Counted from the stretch's first letter, positions 17,723 to 26,939 are shown. The stretch: 64,000 nucleotides of DNA from Yersinia canariae (GCF_009831415.1 NZ_CP043727.1:3968001-4032000); one strand, 5' to 3'. The notes: generated from the letters alone by a model not told the origin. A program made the numbers and translations.

Positions 17723-19252
17723 ATGCTGAAAGCAAATGCTCTTTTTAAAAAGAAATTTAAACTCGTCTCTTTTATCAAAAATGAAAGTGGCGCTATATTA
17801 CTGTCATTTATTATTTTACTGCCTATTCTTATTGGACTAATTCTTTTATCTCTTGAATTATCTTTCCTTATACAAAAAAAAGCCAAACTCTCTGATGCTA
17901 TTGAACAAGCTACATTAGCGCTAACAGTTGGAAACCATGATATTCCTGATGCCATTCAGGCGCAGAAAAACAATGATCTTGTTTCTTATTATGCTAAAGC
18001 ATACTTGCCTTCAGAAAAGTTCTCTACTCCAATAATAGAAATCAATAATAATCTGAGCCACCTTGAATATGATGTGAATATTACCATGAATTACCCAGCA
18101 TATTTTTTTAAAAATACAATTATCACTCGTGCAAACAATAATATTATTGCCACTGATAGTGGTTCTGCTAAAAAGCATCTTGCGAAACGTTCCGAACCTA
18201 CGGATATTGTTTTTGTTGTTGACTATTCCGGTTCAATGGAGGACTCCTTTGAGCATTCAAAGAGCACTGAAAGTAAAATAGATGTATTGAGAAAAATATT
18301 TATAAACTTGAATGATAAAATAAAAAATAATAATGATATAAACATCCTTGGATTTGTCCCATTTTCTTGGGGAAGTAAAATCATAGAGGGAGATAAAACA
18401 TTTTGTCACTATCCATTTGTTCCTAAAAAATATCGGTCTAATGGTGATTATCTTCGCCAATACACTGCGTCTGGATTAAATAAATTCCAAGGTTTAGAAA
18501 ACCTGAAAAATATATTAGATATTGAATATGGAGAATTAAGCCAGGAAGAAGAAGATATTAAAGCGGTTACTGATGCAATAAAGGAAAATATCGTTGATGA
18601 CAAACAACTTTCTGAGGCTATTAAATTTTTATATTCTGCAACTTCTATTAATCGATTATTAAGCATATTTGAAATTATTGCTGATAATATTGATTACGAT
18701 AAGACAATTAAATCAATTACACAAAAAACCGAAACAATTAACATTCCTATGTCAGATGTTCTTAACAATGGCCTTTGCTTAAGAAATATAAACACTCATA
18801 TTATTGATAGGAGTAATATGAATAATTCAATACTATTAGATGCTTTAAATTTTGATGTGAATGGTGGAACTCTAATAAGTTCCGGGATACTCGCTGGAAA
18901 TAATATTTTCAAGCAAGTGAATAATGAACACGAAAAAATAATGATTATTCTTTCTGATGGTGATGATAGTAACCATATTCATTCTGATCTTCCTGATAGC
19001 TATGAAAATAAAAACTATTTTAATATTACTAAAAAACTTATTGAGAAAGGAATGTGTGACAGAATTAGGGAAAATAATATTAGAATGGTATTTATTGGGA
19101 TTGGATATATTCCGAGAGAAGATCTCGATTGGAAAGAATGTGTTGGGGAAGGTAATTTCTATTTAGCGCATAATGCCTATGAATTAGCACAGGATCTTGA
19201 GCAAGTGCTGATAGCCGATGCTGAAGTTGGCCGTAATACCCCGAAAAAATAA
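17723..19252 (+). CDS. tadG: TadG-like pilus protein with von Willebrand factor A domain
   Basis: 509 residues. The N terminus has the TadE-like helix (ESGAILLSFIILLPILIGLILLSLELSFLI) common to TadG. A von Willebrand A domain starts near residue 165 with the metal-site motif DYSGS (DxSxS) and resumes with MIILSDGDDSN and the IRMVFIGIGY strand; a long insertion of over 100 residues separates them. TadG is membrane-anchored and may join assembly or adhesion. ATG at 17723 was chosen because AAGTAAGG lies six bases upstream; an in-frame ATG at 17690 has no ribosome-binding site. It is the last gene of the Tad operon. Confidence 0.85.
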   Translation: MLKANALFKKKFKLVSFIKNESGAILLSFIILLPILIGLILLSLELSFLIQKKAKLSDAIEQATLALTVGNHDIPDAIQAQKNNDLVSYYAKAYLPSEKFSTPIIEINNNLSHLEYDVNITMNYPAYFFKNTIITRANNNIIATDSGSAKKHLAKRSEPTDIVFVVDYSGSMEDSFEHSKSTESKIDVLRKIFINLNDKIKNNNDINILGFVPFSWGSKIIEGDKTFCHYPFVPKKYRSNGDYLRQYTASGLNKFQGLENLKNILDIEYGELSQEEEDIKAVTDAIKENIVDDKQLSEAIKFLYSATSINRLLSIFEIIADNIDYDKTIKSITQKTETINIPMSDVLNNGLCLRNINTHIIDRSNMNNSILLDALNFDVNGGTLISSGILAGNNIFKQVNNEHEKIMIILSDGDDSNHIHSDLPDSYENKNYFNITKKLIEKGMCDRIRENNIRMVFIGIGYIPREDLDWKECVGEGNFYLAHNAYELAQDLEQVLIADAEVGRNTPKK

Positions 19253-19287
19253 TAACAGGCGCGGCAATATTCACCGCGCCTGTTATT
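19251..19287. terminator. Bidirectional terminator between tadG and exbD
   Basis: A perfect 14-base inverted repeat, AATAACAGGCGCGG (19251-19264) and CCGCGCCTGTTATT (19274-19287), sits exactly between the converging tadG and exbD genes and can end transcription from both sides. Confidence 0.88.
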
Positions 19288-19289
19288 GA

Positions 19290-19715
19290 TTATTTTGCGA
19301 CGCCGGCTTCCATACCGACTAACCCGACCTTGAGATAACCTGACTTGCGCAATGCATCCATCACGCTCATCAAGGTTTCATAATCCACCACTTTATCCGC
19401 CTGGAAGAAAATGGTGGTTTCTTTGTTAGATTGGGTCACTTTATCCAGTGCTGCCGCCATTGTATCGCGATCCACTTGCTGATCACCGACATACAACTGA
19501 TTATCAGCTTTCACTGTCAGAAAGACCGGCTTCTCTGGCCGTGGCTGTGGTACTGCTGAAGATGCAGGTAAGTCCACTTTGATATCAACTGTTGCCAATG
19601 GTGCTGCAACCATAAAGATAATCAACAATACCAGCATGACATCAATGAAAGGTGTCACGTTAATCTCGTGCAATTCACCACTTTCATCAAGGTTATCGTT
19701 CATCCGCATGGCCAT
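19290..19715 (-). CDS. exbD: ExbD, TonB energy-transducing protein
   Basis: 141 residues. A single membrane helix near the N terminus (VTPFIDVMLVLLIIFMVAAP) contains the essential Asp of the ExbD/TolR family, followed by a periplasmic domain. With ExbB it forms a proton channel that energises TonB for uptake of iron chelates and vitamin B12. It follows exbB by three bases and is clearly co-transcribed. Regulation by iron is expected through the Fur-like site upstream of exbB. Confidence 0.96.
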   Translation of the reverse strand: MAMRMNDNLDESGELHEINVTPFIDVMLVLLIIFMVAAPLATVDIKVDLPASSAVPQPRPEKPVFLTVKADNQLYVGDQQVDRDTMAAALDKVTQSNKETTIFFQADKVVDYETLMSVMDALRKSGYLKVGLVGMEAGVAK

Positions 19716-19718
19716 AAA

Positions 19719-20729
19719 TCACCCCGCACGCAATTGGTGAGGCTGCTTAGGTGACTTTGCTTCCGCGCTGCTGCTCAAATCAAGATCACGGCTCAGCAGT
19801 AATAATACCTGCGCTGCGACATCCCCTACCTGAGCACGGTAAGAACCAATCAAGCGAGCGAAAATATTATAAATAACGACCGCAGGGATCGCGGCAACCA
19901 AGCCCAGTGCGGTGGCGAGCAGTGCTTCAGCAATACCTGGAGCAACAACAGCCAGATTAGTCGTCTGTGAATGGGCAATGCCGATAAAGCTGTTCATGAT
20001 GCCCCAAACAGTACCAAACAGCCCGACAAACGGTGAAATCGCACCAATTGTTGCCAGGAACCCATTGCCTTTGCCCATTTGGCGGCTGATTGCTGCCACT
20101 CGGCGCTCCAGACGAAAAGCTGTGCGTTCTTTAATGCCGTTGTTATCATTCGATTCTGCCGATAGCAGGCGCTCATTTTGCGCCTCACGCAACAATAGAC
20201 CGCTGATACTCTCTGGTGAAAAGGCCTCTGCCCGTTCAGACGCGGTATCAAGATCCGTTACCGCACCAATAACTTCGTGCTCTTGCTGTAAACGGCGACG
20301 GGCGCGGAATAACTCGGTCCCTTTGGAGAACAAAATGGTCCAGGTGACAATGGATGCCAACACCAAACCAATCATTACCCCTTTAACCACTACGTCGGCG
20401 TGTTGATACATGCCCCAAACAGAGAGGTCCATCGCCAGCCCTTGCGGCGCAGGTGCGGTTAGTGGCTGAACCATAGGTGCCGATGTTGCAGGTGCAACAG
20501 CTTCTGCATTGGCCGATGTTGCTGCTACAGGTGTAATTTCCGGTGCAGGTAATGGCGTTGATGTTGCAGTTGTTGGTGTAGCAACAGATGCCGCGACTGC
20601 GCTGCTGTTGCCTGGCGCGGCGAATGCATGGCCGGCTAAACCTACCACCAGCAATAATGCCATCGCGCCTTTCATCATTCGGCCTTGCACGAATGATTTA
20701 TCTTTAATCTCTTTGCCAGCTGTTTTCAC
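19719..20729 (-). CDS. exbB: ExbB, TonB-ExbBD proton channel subunit, long form
   Basis: 336 residues. After a signal-like hydrophobic segment (GAMALLLVVGLAGHAFAA) comes an Ala/Pro/Thr-rich stretch of about 60 residues, then the MotA/TolQ/ExbB domain with three membrane helices (GVMIGLVLASIVTWTILFSKG; ATIGAISPFVGLFGTVWGIMNSF; ALLATALGLVAAIPAVVIYNIFAR). It is longer than the 244-residue E. coli protein because of the N-terminal extension. The GTG at 20729 was chosen since GGAGG lies six bases before it; an in-frame ATG at 20753 has no such site. It forms the pentameric channel around ExbD. Confidence 0.93.
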   Translation of the reverse strand: MKTAGKEIKDKSFVQGRMMKGAMALLLVVGLAGHAFAAPGNSSAVAASVATPTTATSTPLPAPEITPVAATSANAEAVAPATSAPMVQPLTAPAPQGLAMDLSVWGMYQHADVVVKGVMIGLVLASIVTWTILFSKGTELFRARRRLQQEHEVIGAVTDLDTASERAEAFSPESISGLLLREAQNERLLSAESNDNNGIKERTAFRLERRVAAISRQMGKGNGFLATIGAISPFVGLFGTVWGIMNSFIGIAHSQTTNLAVVAPGIAEALLATALGLVAAIPAVVIYNIFARLIGSYRAQVGDVAAQVLLLLSRDLDLSSSAEAKSPKQPHQLRAG

Positions 20730-21210
20730 GCTGTGCCTCCACCCAATATGCATATCAATTTAAGGACGAAATCAGCTGCCGATCATATCAAACAAATCGG
20801 GGATTGATAGTAATTATCATTAGTATTTACGCCGATTTTTTGAGAAAAAATAAGAATTGCCCTGATATCAGGGACTACACGGCTTGATATGCGAATACGA
20901 TTTCTTGGCTGTACCGATTGGCTGACACTTCATGTAAAGATAAAAATGATTAATCACCTGGCGAAAAATGACTAAAACTAAGACATCTGTTTACGCTAAC
21001 TCCTTAATAAATCCCCTATTCCGGTACTTATACAGCATTTTTCCATTGCAAATCCGCAGAAAACAGCGAGTCACCCTCTTTAGTTTTTTTCATGGTGAAA
21101 GCTGCTCTCACATGACAATCATCATGCTAACGTAAGGAATAAATACATCCCGATAATGAATGCTGACCATGGAATAATGGGCATGCTGATAAGAAGGTGA
21201 TAACAAGATC
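20730..21210. other. Intergenic region between divergent exbB and metC
   Basis: About 480 bases without a supported gene. It contains the Fur-like site (20806-20824) for exbB, and must also hold the metC promoter nearer its right end. No long repeat or stable hairpin stood out. Short ORFs here lack ribosome-binding sites. Confidence 0.6.
20806..20824 (-). promoter_or_regulatory. Fur-box-like operator upstream of exbB
   Basis: Read on the minus strand, the 19 bases ACTAATGATAATTACTATC match the Fur consensus GATAATGATAATCATTATC at 15 positions. The site lies about 77 bases before the exbB start codon. Iron repression of exbBD is well established in enterobacteria; direct binding here is inferred. 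Confidence 0.7.
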
Positions 21211-22422
21211 ATGTCTGCAAATAAACCAACCACAGAAAAATTAGAAACAACCTTAGTTAGCGCTGGCAGAAGTAAGAAATTCACCCAAGGCTCGGTCAAC
21301 GCCGTTATTCAGCGGGCATCTTCTGTCGTTTTCGACTCAGTGAAAGCCAAAAAACATGCCACCATTAATCGCGGCAATGGCGAACTATTTTATGGCCGCA
21401 GGGGCACGTTAACCCACTTTTCTTTACAAGAAGCAATGACCGAGCTGGAAGGTGGCGCGGGTTGTGTGCTCTATCCTTGTGGTGCCGCCGCTATTAGTAA
21501 CGCCATTTTGTCTTTTGTTTCAGCTGGCGACCATGTGCTGATGACCGGTTCTGCCTATGAACCCGCGCAAAGTTTTTGCGAAAAAATATTATCGCGCATG
21601 AATATTGCCACCACTTATTTTGATCCGATGATAGGCACCGAAATAGCCTCATTGATCACCCCGGAAACCAAAGTGGTTTTCCTGGAGTCGCCGGGTTCTA
21701 TCACTATGGAAGTGCAGGATATTCCGGCCATAGTCAAAGCCATCCGCGCGGTATCTCCTGAAATGATTATCATGATGGATAATACTTGGGCGGCTGGTGT
21801 GCTGTTTAAAGCATTGGATTTTGATATTGATATCTCTATCCAGTCAGGTACTAAATATATTATTGGTCATTCCGATGCCATGCTGGGCATTGCGGTTGCC
21901 AACGCCCGGTGTTGGGAACAACTGCGCGAAGACTCTTATCTGATGGGGCAAATGGTGGATGCCGATACCGCCTATCTTGCCAGCCGAGGTTTGCGCACGC
22001 TAAGTGTGCGTTTGAAGCAGCATGAAAAGAACAGTATCGAAATCGCGAACTGGCTAGCCCAGCGCCCGGAAGTTGCCACGGTCTATCACCCTGCTCTGCC
22101 TGGCTGTAAAGGGCATGAATTCTATAAGCGCGATTTCATCGGCTGCAATGGTTTGTTCTCTTTTGAATTAAAAGAAGAATTAACTCAACAGCAGTTAGAG
22201 GCCTATCTCGACCACTTTACTCACTTCAGCATGGCATTCTCTTGGGGCGGGTTTGAGTCCTTGATTCTGGGCTATCAACCCAAAGATATCCGAGCAATCC
22301 GCAAATATGAAGGTGCTGGAATCAAAGGGACACTGTTCCGTTTGCATATTGGCCTGGAAAATGTACAGGATTTGCAGGACGATTTGGTGGCTGGGTTTGA
22401 GCGCATCAAAGCAGCGCAATAG
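21211..22422 (+). CDS. metC: Cystathionine beta-lyase
   Basis: 403 residues of the Cys/Met-metabolism PLP enzyme family. The PLP-binding Lys lies in [15 protein letters not shown] (about residue 212). Other family motifs are [10 protein letters not shown] near the N terminus and MMDNTWAAG, carrying the Asp that contacts the PLP ring. It converts cystathionine to homocysteine, pyruvate and ammonia in methionine synthesis. AAGGTGA precedes the ATG by about 11 bases. It sits beside exbB and yghB as in E. coli. Confidence 0.95.
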   Translation: MSANKPTTEKLETTLVSAGRSKKFTQGSVNAVIQRASSVVFDSVKAKKHATINRGNGELFYGRRGTLTHFSLQEAMTELEGGAGCVLYPCGAAAISNAILSFVSAGDHVLMTGSAYEPAQSFCEKILSRMNIATTYFDPMIGTEIASLITPETKVVFLESPGSITMEVQDIPAIVKAIRAVSPEMIIMMDNTWAAGVLFKALDFDIDISIQSGTKYIIGHSDAMLGIAVANARCWEQLREDSYLMGQMVDADTAYLASRGLRTLSVRLKQHEKNSIEIANWLAQRPEVATVYHPALPGCKGHEFYKRDFIGCNGLFSFELKEELTQQQLEAYLDHFTHFSMAFSWGGFESLILGYQPKDIRAIRKYEGAGIKGTLFRLHIGLENVQDLQDDLVAGFERIKAAQ

Positions 22423-22629
22423 TCGATTTCAGTACGCAGGAATTGCTGATGCGCGGTGCCAATACCCGCGCATTAATCCTCTCTTACACAAATAGTATCA
22501 ACAGCAGGTATATATCCTCTCAAAAATTCAGTTATTGAGGATAAGATCAATGTGGATCACTGCCATTACGGATACACTAGATAGAACCTCACAACAATAT
22601 CCTCACATGATAGGCAAACAGGAACAGAA

Positions 22630-23292
22630 ATGGATGTATTACGCGAAATCCTTCATGCCTTATGGCAGCAGGATTTTAGTAAACTTGCCGACCCGAATGT
22701 GATTTGGGTTATTTACGGCATACTTTTTACTACCCTCTTTTTAGAAAATGGTTTGCTACCGGCTTCTTTCCTCCCCGGTGATAGTTTGTTGCTATTGGCG
22801 GGCGCACTCATTGCCAAGGGTGTCATGGCATTCTTGCCAACCATGATAATTCTGACCGTAGCGGCCAGCTTGGGTTGCTGGTTGAGCTACCTGCAAGGGT
22901 TGTGGCTGGGAGATACCAAAGTAGTAAAAAGGTGGCTGTTACAGCTGCCCGTTCATTATCGGCAACGCGCACATAACCTGTTTGTTCGCCACGGCTTGGC
23001 GGCTTTGATCATTGGGCGTTTCCTCGCTTTTGTGCGCACTTTACTGCCCACTCTGGCGGGGATTTCAGGTTTAAATAGCACACGTTTTCAGTTCTTTAAC
23101 TGGCTCAGTGGACTGCTATGGGTTGGCAGTGTCGTAGGGCTGGGCTTCGCCCTTAGTCATATTCCCCTGGTTAAGCATTATGAAAACCAAGTCATGACTG
23201 CACTGATGATTTTACCCATTGTCCTGCTGCTGATGGGCTTGGTCGGCACGCTGGTTTTAGTCTGGTGTAAACGCAAAAGTGTGACTGAGTAA
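22630..23292 (+). CDS. yghB: YghB, DedA family membrane protein
   Basis: 220 residues with five or six hydrophobic segments and the DedA signature ([28 protein letters not shown], then [27 protein letters not shown] with the conserved Arg residues; here FVRHGLAAL). E. coli YghB and its paralogue YqjA support membrane homeostasis, cell division and drug resistance, and the family includes phospholipid scramblases and flippases. It lies downstream of metC in the same order as in E. coli, separated by 207 bases, so it may have its own promoter. Confidence 0.93.
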   Translation: MDVLREILHALWQQDFSKLADPNVIWVIYGILFTTLFLENGLLPASFLPGDSLLLLAGALIAKGVMAFLPTMIILTVAASLGCWLSYLQGLWLGDTKVVKRWLLQLPVHYRQRAHNLFVRHGLAALIIGRFLAFVRTLLPTLAGISGLNSTRFQFFNWLSGLLWVGSVVGLGFALSHIPLVKHYENQVMTALMILPIVLLLMGLVGTLVLVWCKRKSVTE

Positions 23293-23312
23293 CTCTCTGT
23301 GTTTGAGCAGCT

Positions 23313-23339
23313 AAACGGCGCTCAATGCGCCGTTTTTTT
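23313..23339 (+). terminator. Terminator after yghB
   Basis: The inverted repeat AAACGGCG / CGCCGTTT with a seven-base loop is followed by a T-run, 21 bases after the yghB stop and just before the converging yqhC end. Confidence 0.88.
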
Positions 23340-23351
23340 GTGGATATCATC

Positions 23352-24245
23352 TTAGTTAGTGCGTAACTTGGCCACTTCTTCACTCGGGGTTAGGCCGAAA
23401 TAGCGTTTAAACTCGCGGCTAAATTGTGACGCACTTTCATACCCCACTTTATTGGCTGCGGTGCTGGCCTTCAGGCCATCGTGTAACATCATCATCCGCG
23501 CACGATGCAAGCGGTAAGATTTTAAATATTGCAGTGGAGAGGTGTTCGTCACCGCTTTAAAATTGTGATGAAACGCGGAAACACTCATATTCACATCAGC
23601 AGCTAATTGCTCAACATTCAGATTATCTGCAAACTGATTTTCGATACGCCGTAGAGTCTTGGTAATCTGATTAAAGTGCCCGTGGCGGTTAACCACTGCC
23701 TGTAATGCCCCACCACACTGACCACACAATACGTAGTAGATAATTTCTCGCACAATTTGTGGCCCCAGCACTCTGGCATCACGCGCATCAGACATCACAT
23801 CCAGCAGCCGTTCGGTAGCACACAGCATCTCGTCAGTCAGGGCCGCAGAGTTCACGCCAGAAGTATTACTGAAAGGTTTATCCAGTTCATCATCACCGAT
23901 ATCTATCAGTAAATCCTGTAGCATCTGGCTATCTATATGAATGGATATTCCCGCTAAAGGTAGCTCCGGGCTGGCAAAAGTCTCACATTCAAACGGCAGC
24001 GGCACAGTCATTATCAGATAGTTCTTCGGATCATACTGAAACACTTTGCTCCCCAGATAACCCACTTTATGGCCCTGAAATATAATCACCACACTCGGTG
24101 TGTACATTACCGGTGTCCGCGGCTGATGCACGGTGGAGTACAGAATTTTTACCCGCGGTACTGCAGAAGGTGTTAAACCATTGCCCCGAGCCAGCTGGGT
24201 AATCTTCGCCGCCATCTGCGCCTGAATATCATTAGCCTCAACCAT
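23352..24245 (-). CDS. yqhC: YqhC-like AraC-family activator of the aldehyde reductase genes
   Basis: 297 residues. The N-terminal part is an AraC-type cupin ligand domain (VVIIFQGHKVGYLGSKVFQYDPKNYLIMTVPLPFECE). The C-terminal 100 residues carry two helix-turn-helix motifs (VEQLAADVNMSVSAFHHNFKAVTNTSPLQYLKSYRLHRA and STAANKVGYESASQFSREFKRYFG). In E. coli YqhC activates yqhD and dkgA in response to aldehydes such as glyoxal and furfural. Here it still reads away from yqhD, but a 2-kb gene lies between them. GGGAGGTGAGGG just before the ATG gives a strong ribosome-binding site. Confidence 0.88.
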   Translation of the reverse strand: MVEANDIQAQMAAKITQLARGNGLTPSAVPRVKILYSTVHQPRTPVMYTPSVVIIFQGHKVGYLGSKVFQYDPKNYLIMTVPLPFECETFASPELPLAGISIHIDSQMLQDLLIDIGDDELDKPFSNTSGVNSAALTDEMLCATERLLDVMSDARDARVLGPQIVREIIYYVLCGQCGGALQAVVNRHGHFNQITKTLRRIENQFADNLNVEQLAADVNMSVSAFHHNFKAVTNTSPLQYLKSYRLHRARMMMLHDGLKASTAANKVGYESASQFSREFKRYFGLTPSEEVAKLRTN

Positions 24246-24679
24246 AATGCCCTCACCTCCCTTGGTTACCGGGTTTGACCTATCATCATAGGTTGCAAAA
24301 ATTAATCCGAGATAAATTGTGCCTTATCTGTCAGGTTTTCTACAGTGATTTGGATGAATAGGCAAGAACAAGGCAGGAATGTGTTGATAGGAAACAGAAA
24401 ATTTAATTGCGCAGTATGATTATTTTGCAAAACCAATAAAAACTTATTATTAATCAACTCAATATAAAATACTTAGCATTAATAATCGTTTTATGAAATT
24501 AATAGAAATAGTTTATATTTAATATCTATCAATGATTTTTCTAGATTTACTTTACAGATAAGTAAGATTTTATCAGATTCCGCAGGGAGCAACAGCTCAG
24601 GGATTACATTTATCGATAACTTCAGTATTGGAAGTCACTAGAAAAAATACGTAAATTGATTTGATAGGGTAATAATAAA
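24246..24679. other. AT-rich intergenic region between yqhC and the beta-helix gene
   Basis: 434 bases without a gene. The left part carries the yqhC leader and the first copy of a 49-bp direct repeat (24335-24383). The right part (about 24410-24600) is strongly AT-rich and must hold the promoter of the beta-helix gene; many TATAAT-like words occur, so none is singled out. Confidence 0.55.
24335..24383 (+). repeat. 49-bp direct repeat, left copy
   Basis: Begins GTTTTCTACAGTGATTT and ends GGCAGGAATGTG. It matches the copy at 26891-26939 at 44 of 49 positions in the same orientation. The two copies flank the beta-helix gene and its terminator. It may be a duplicated YqhC-responsive promoter element, since the right copy lies 72 bases before yqhD, or a scar of gene insertion. 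Confidence 0.85.
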
Positions 24680-26743
24680 GTGAAACATTCTCGAACGTTA
24701 TTAAGTTTAATAATTGCAGGAGCAATATCTATTACAGCATTAAATGCTAATGCTGCTGATTCTGACTCTGATTGTGCGGGTGAACAAATACCGCAACTAA
24801 GTAATGTGGTACTTACCTGCGCCACTGAGATTGGTATTAATCCCAATCAAGGAATTGATCTATCCGCCGAAATTAGCACCGCCTTATCTGATGGCAAGTC
24901 AATATTTTTTCCTGCTGGTAGCTATCTTATTGGCAGCGATATTATCTTGAATGAAAAAAATAATTTAGTGGGTTCTGACACTGGAGTCACTATACTGCGC
25001 GGTGTCAAACCGAATGAGTCCATATCTATTGGCAACAAGGCCTATAGCATTCCGGTGAGTCAACTGACAATAAAAAATATTATCTTCGATAATGCTAAGG
25101 TTAAATTTTATGGCAACAAAAAGAATATAAGCATTATTAACAATGCTTTTATTAATACAATCACTACTGAAGAGCAACTGTCTGTATCACATAATCCTTT
25201 TACAATTCATGGCAATGTTTTCTTACGAGATAAAAATCATCCAGGGTTAGGTATATCCACCTACAGAAACTCTAATACAAAAGTTGAGAATAATGTCATT
25301 GGTGATATCTCTGATGAGAACATCCTTTTAACCATGAATTATTATGATGTTGGAACCTTTAATATAATCAATAAAATTAAAGCAGCAGCCAAAAACCAAC
25401 AGCTGACTCTTTTGGATGATCAGGGGCACTTTATTTCAGGTTGGTATGCGACTGATGGATTAAAAAATTCTGTTTTCCGTAATAATGTTATCTCTGGTAA
25501 TACTCTGGAATGTTTAGTTGTTAAAGAAGAAAAGGATGATAACAAAACAGATGATGAAAACTGTGCGATGGGAAGAGATCATGTTCTTTATATTAAACAA
25601 TATAATAATGTCGACATTGTTAACAATTACTTCAGCGGCTGGCCAGAGAGGCCTTCAGGTCAATTAAAATTCCGTAATGCATCACATCTATATTTTGCTG
25701 GTAATTATCTGAACAAAACTGAGTTCAACGCTAGGCCCTATAAAAGTAGTTCCACACTAAATATGGATAATACTTTTATTTTCAATAATACGCTGCAAGA
25801 TGCCATGATCGGTTATTGGCAGGATTTCTCAGATACAGATGACTTCTATATAAATTCTGAAAACTATGTTGTCTTTGATAATTTATTTATCTCTGACGAT
25901 CAGGCTAAAAAACAGCTCACGGCCACCTGGAGAAGCACCCACGGCGAGTATTTAGAAGCCAATAACTACTATATTGATCAAACACCTGTGGCAACAGATG
26001 GTTTTCAGTCGGTGAATATCGCAACTGCAAAAGAGCGTTTGCCTGCGGAAAAAGCATCATTGTTAGCAATAAAACCCATCCCGCTGTGGAAAAAGGTTGG
26101 CAATATTTCTGGAGAAAATCTGAAAGACGATCAGTTGGTCAGGTTAGATATTGAAGCTGAGGGGTATCCAGCTCAATTCGTGGTTTATCAGCCTAAGAAC
26201 AGATCTTCTTACCCTACTTATCGTTGGGCCGCAGAGCTAACAGATTTATTTAACGAGAAAATAGCAGGAGCCTGTGCTGGGGTACTTACCAGTAAAGTTA
26301 CAGCTGACAATAATTGTAAGTTTATGGCGAAAAAACACTCGAGTTATTTAAACGGTATTTATACAACTGAAGGTGGGGCTGCAACTTACACCACCAAAAT
26401 AGTCGATAAATATCTGGATGTTGGCTATATTTCAGCCTCCAAAATCAAGCCGGGTCAATCAGTTAAATTTGCTGTCACTTTCGAAGATGGCAGCTACAAA
26501 GACGTCACTTACACACCAACTGATGAATATTGGACGGCAGGTCACCGCTGGCCACTTAAGTTAGCAGAAAAAATCAATGCCAGTATTCCCGGCTTATGTG
26601 CTGGTCAGCGCATGGAAGCTAAAGTAGAAGTTAATGAAATATCTAAATGCGGTGGTGTGAAACCGATTCCTTCATCACATTTAAACTCTATTTATACCGC
26701 TAATGGGCAGTCGGCAAAAATAGCACTCAGTATCGGCAACTAG
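24680..26743 (+). CDS. Secreted right-handed beta-helix protein with two tandem C-terminal domains
   Basis: 687 residues, starting at GTG. A signal peptide ends at LNANAAD. Residues about 50-430 look like a pectate-lyase-type right-handed beta-helix, with an N-terminal helix-cap pattern (ISTALSDGKSIFFPAGSYLIGSDIIL) and many Asn-rich turns such as SIINNAFIN, IHGNVF, VENNVIG, FRNNVISGN, VDIVNNYFSG and YFAGNYL. Residues about 500-590 and 600-685 are two copies of one domain, sharing a YxWxxxL...IxGxCAG...C...S.LN.IYT.xG pattern. No catalytic residues could be assigned; polysaccharide binding, cleavage or epimerisation are possible. It has its own terminator and interrupts the yqhC-yqhD pair. Confidence 0.8.
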   Translation: MKHSRTLLSLIIAGAISITALNANAADSDSDCAGEQIPQLSNVVLTCATEIGINPNQGIDLSAEISTALSDGKSIFFPAGSYLIGSDIILNEKNNLVGSDTGVTILRGVKPNESISIGNKAYSIPVSQLTIKNIIFDNAKVKFYGNKKNISIINNAFINTITTEEQLSVSHNPFTIHGNVFLRDKNHPGLGISTYRNSNTKVENNVIGDISDENILLTMNYYDVGTFNIINKIKAAAKNQQLTLLDDQGHFISGWYATDGLKNSVFRNNVISGNTLECLVVKEEKDDNKTDDENCAMGRDHVLYIKQYNNVDIVNNYFSGWPERPSGQLKFRNASHLYFAGNYLNKTEFNARPYKSSSTLNMDNTFIFNNTLQDAMIGYWQDFSDTDDFYINSENYVVFDNLFISDDQAKKQLTATWRSTHGEYLEANNYYIDQTPVATDGFQSVNIATAKERLPAEKASLLAIKPIPLWKKVGNISGENLKDDQLVRLDIEAEGYPAQFVVYQPKNRSSYPTYRWAAELTDLFNEKIAGACAGVLTSKVTADNNCKFMAKKHSSYLNGIYTTEGGAATYTTKIVDKYLDVGYISASKIKPGQSVKFAVTFEDGSYKDVTYTPTDEYWTAGHRWPLKLAEKINASIPGLCAGQRMEAKVEVNEISKCGGVKPIPSSHLNSIYTANGQSAKIALSIGN

Positions 26744-26773
26744 TTACCAGCGATACTTTAGTGCAATTCATTA

Positions 26774-26808
26774 AACGGGCGAAAATTCTATTTTCTGCCC
26801 GTTTTTTT
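26774..26808 (+). terminator. Terminator of the beta-helix gene
   Basis: AACGGGC / GCCCGTT arms, extended by complementary A and T runs, end in TTTTTTT, 30 bases after the stop codon. Confidence 0.88.
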
Positions 26809-26890
26809 ACTCAGATATCACTATCCTGATTGACTGAGTTGGACTGCATCACACAGGTGTGTCAGTAGTTATCGGAGTCCTTTTTTGCGT

Positions 26891-26939
26891 GTTTTCTACA
26901 GTGATTTAGAGAAATAGGCAAGAGCAAGGCAGAAATGTG
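26891..26939 (+). repeat. 49-bp direct repeat, right copy
   Basis: Second copy of the repeat at 24335-24383 (five mismatches, same orientation), placed 72 bases upstream of the yqhD start codon, where an activator site is expected. Confidence 0.85.
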
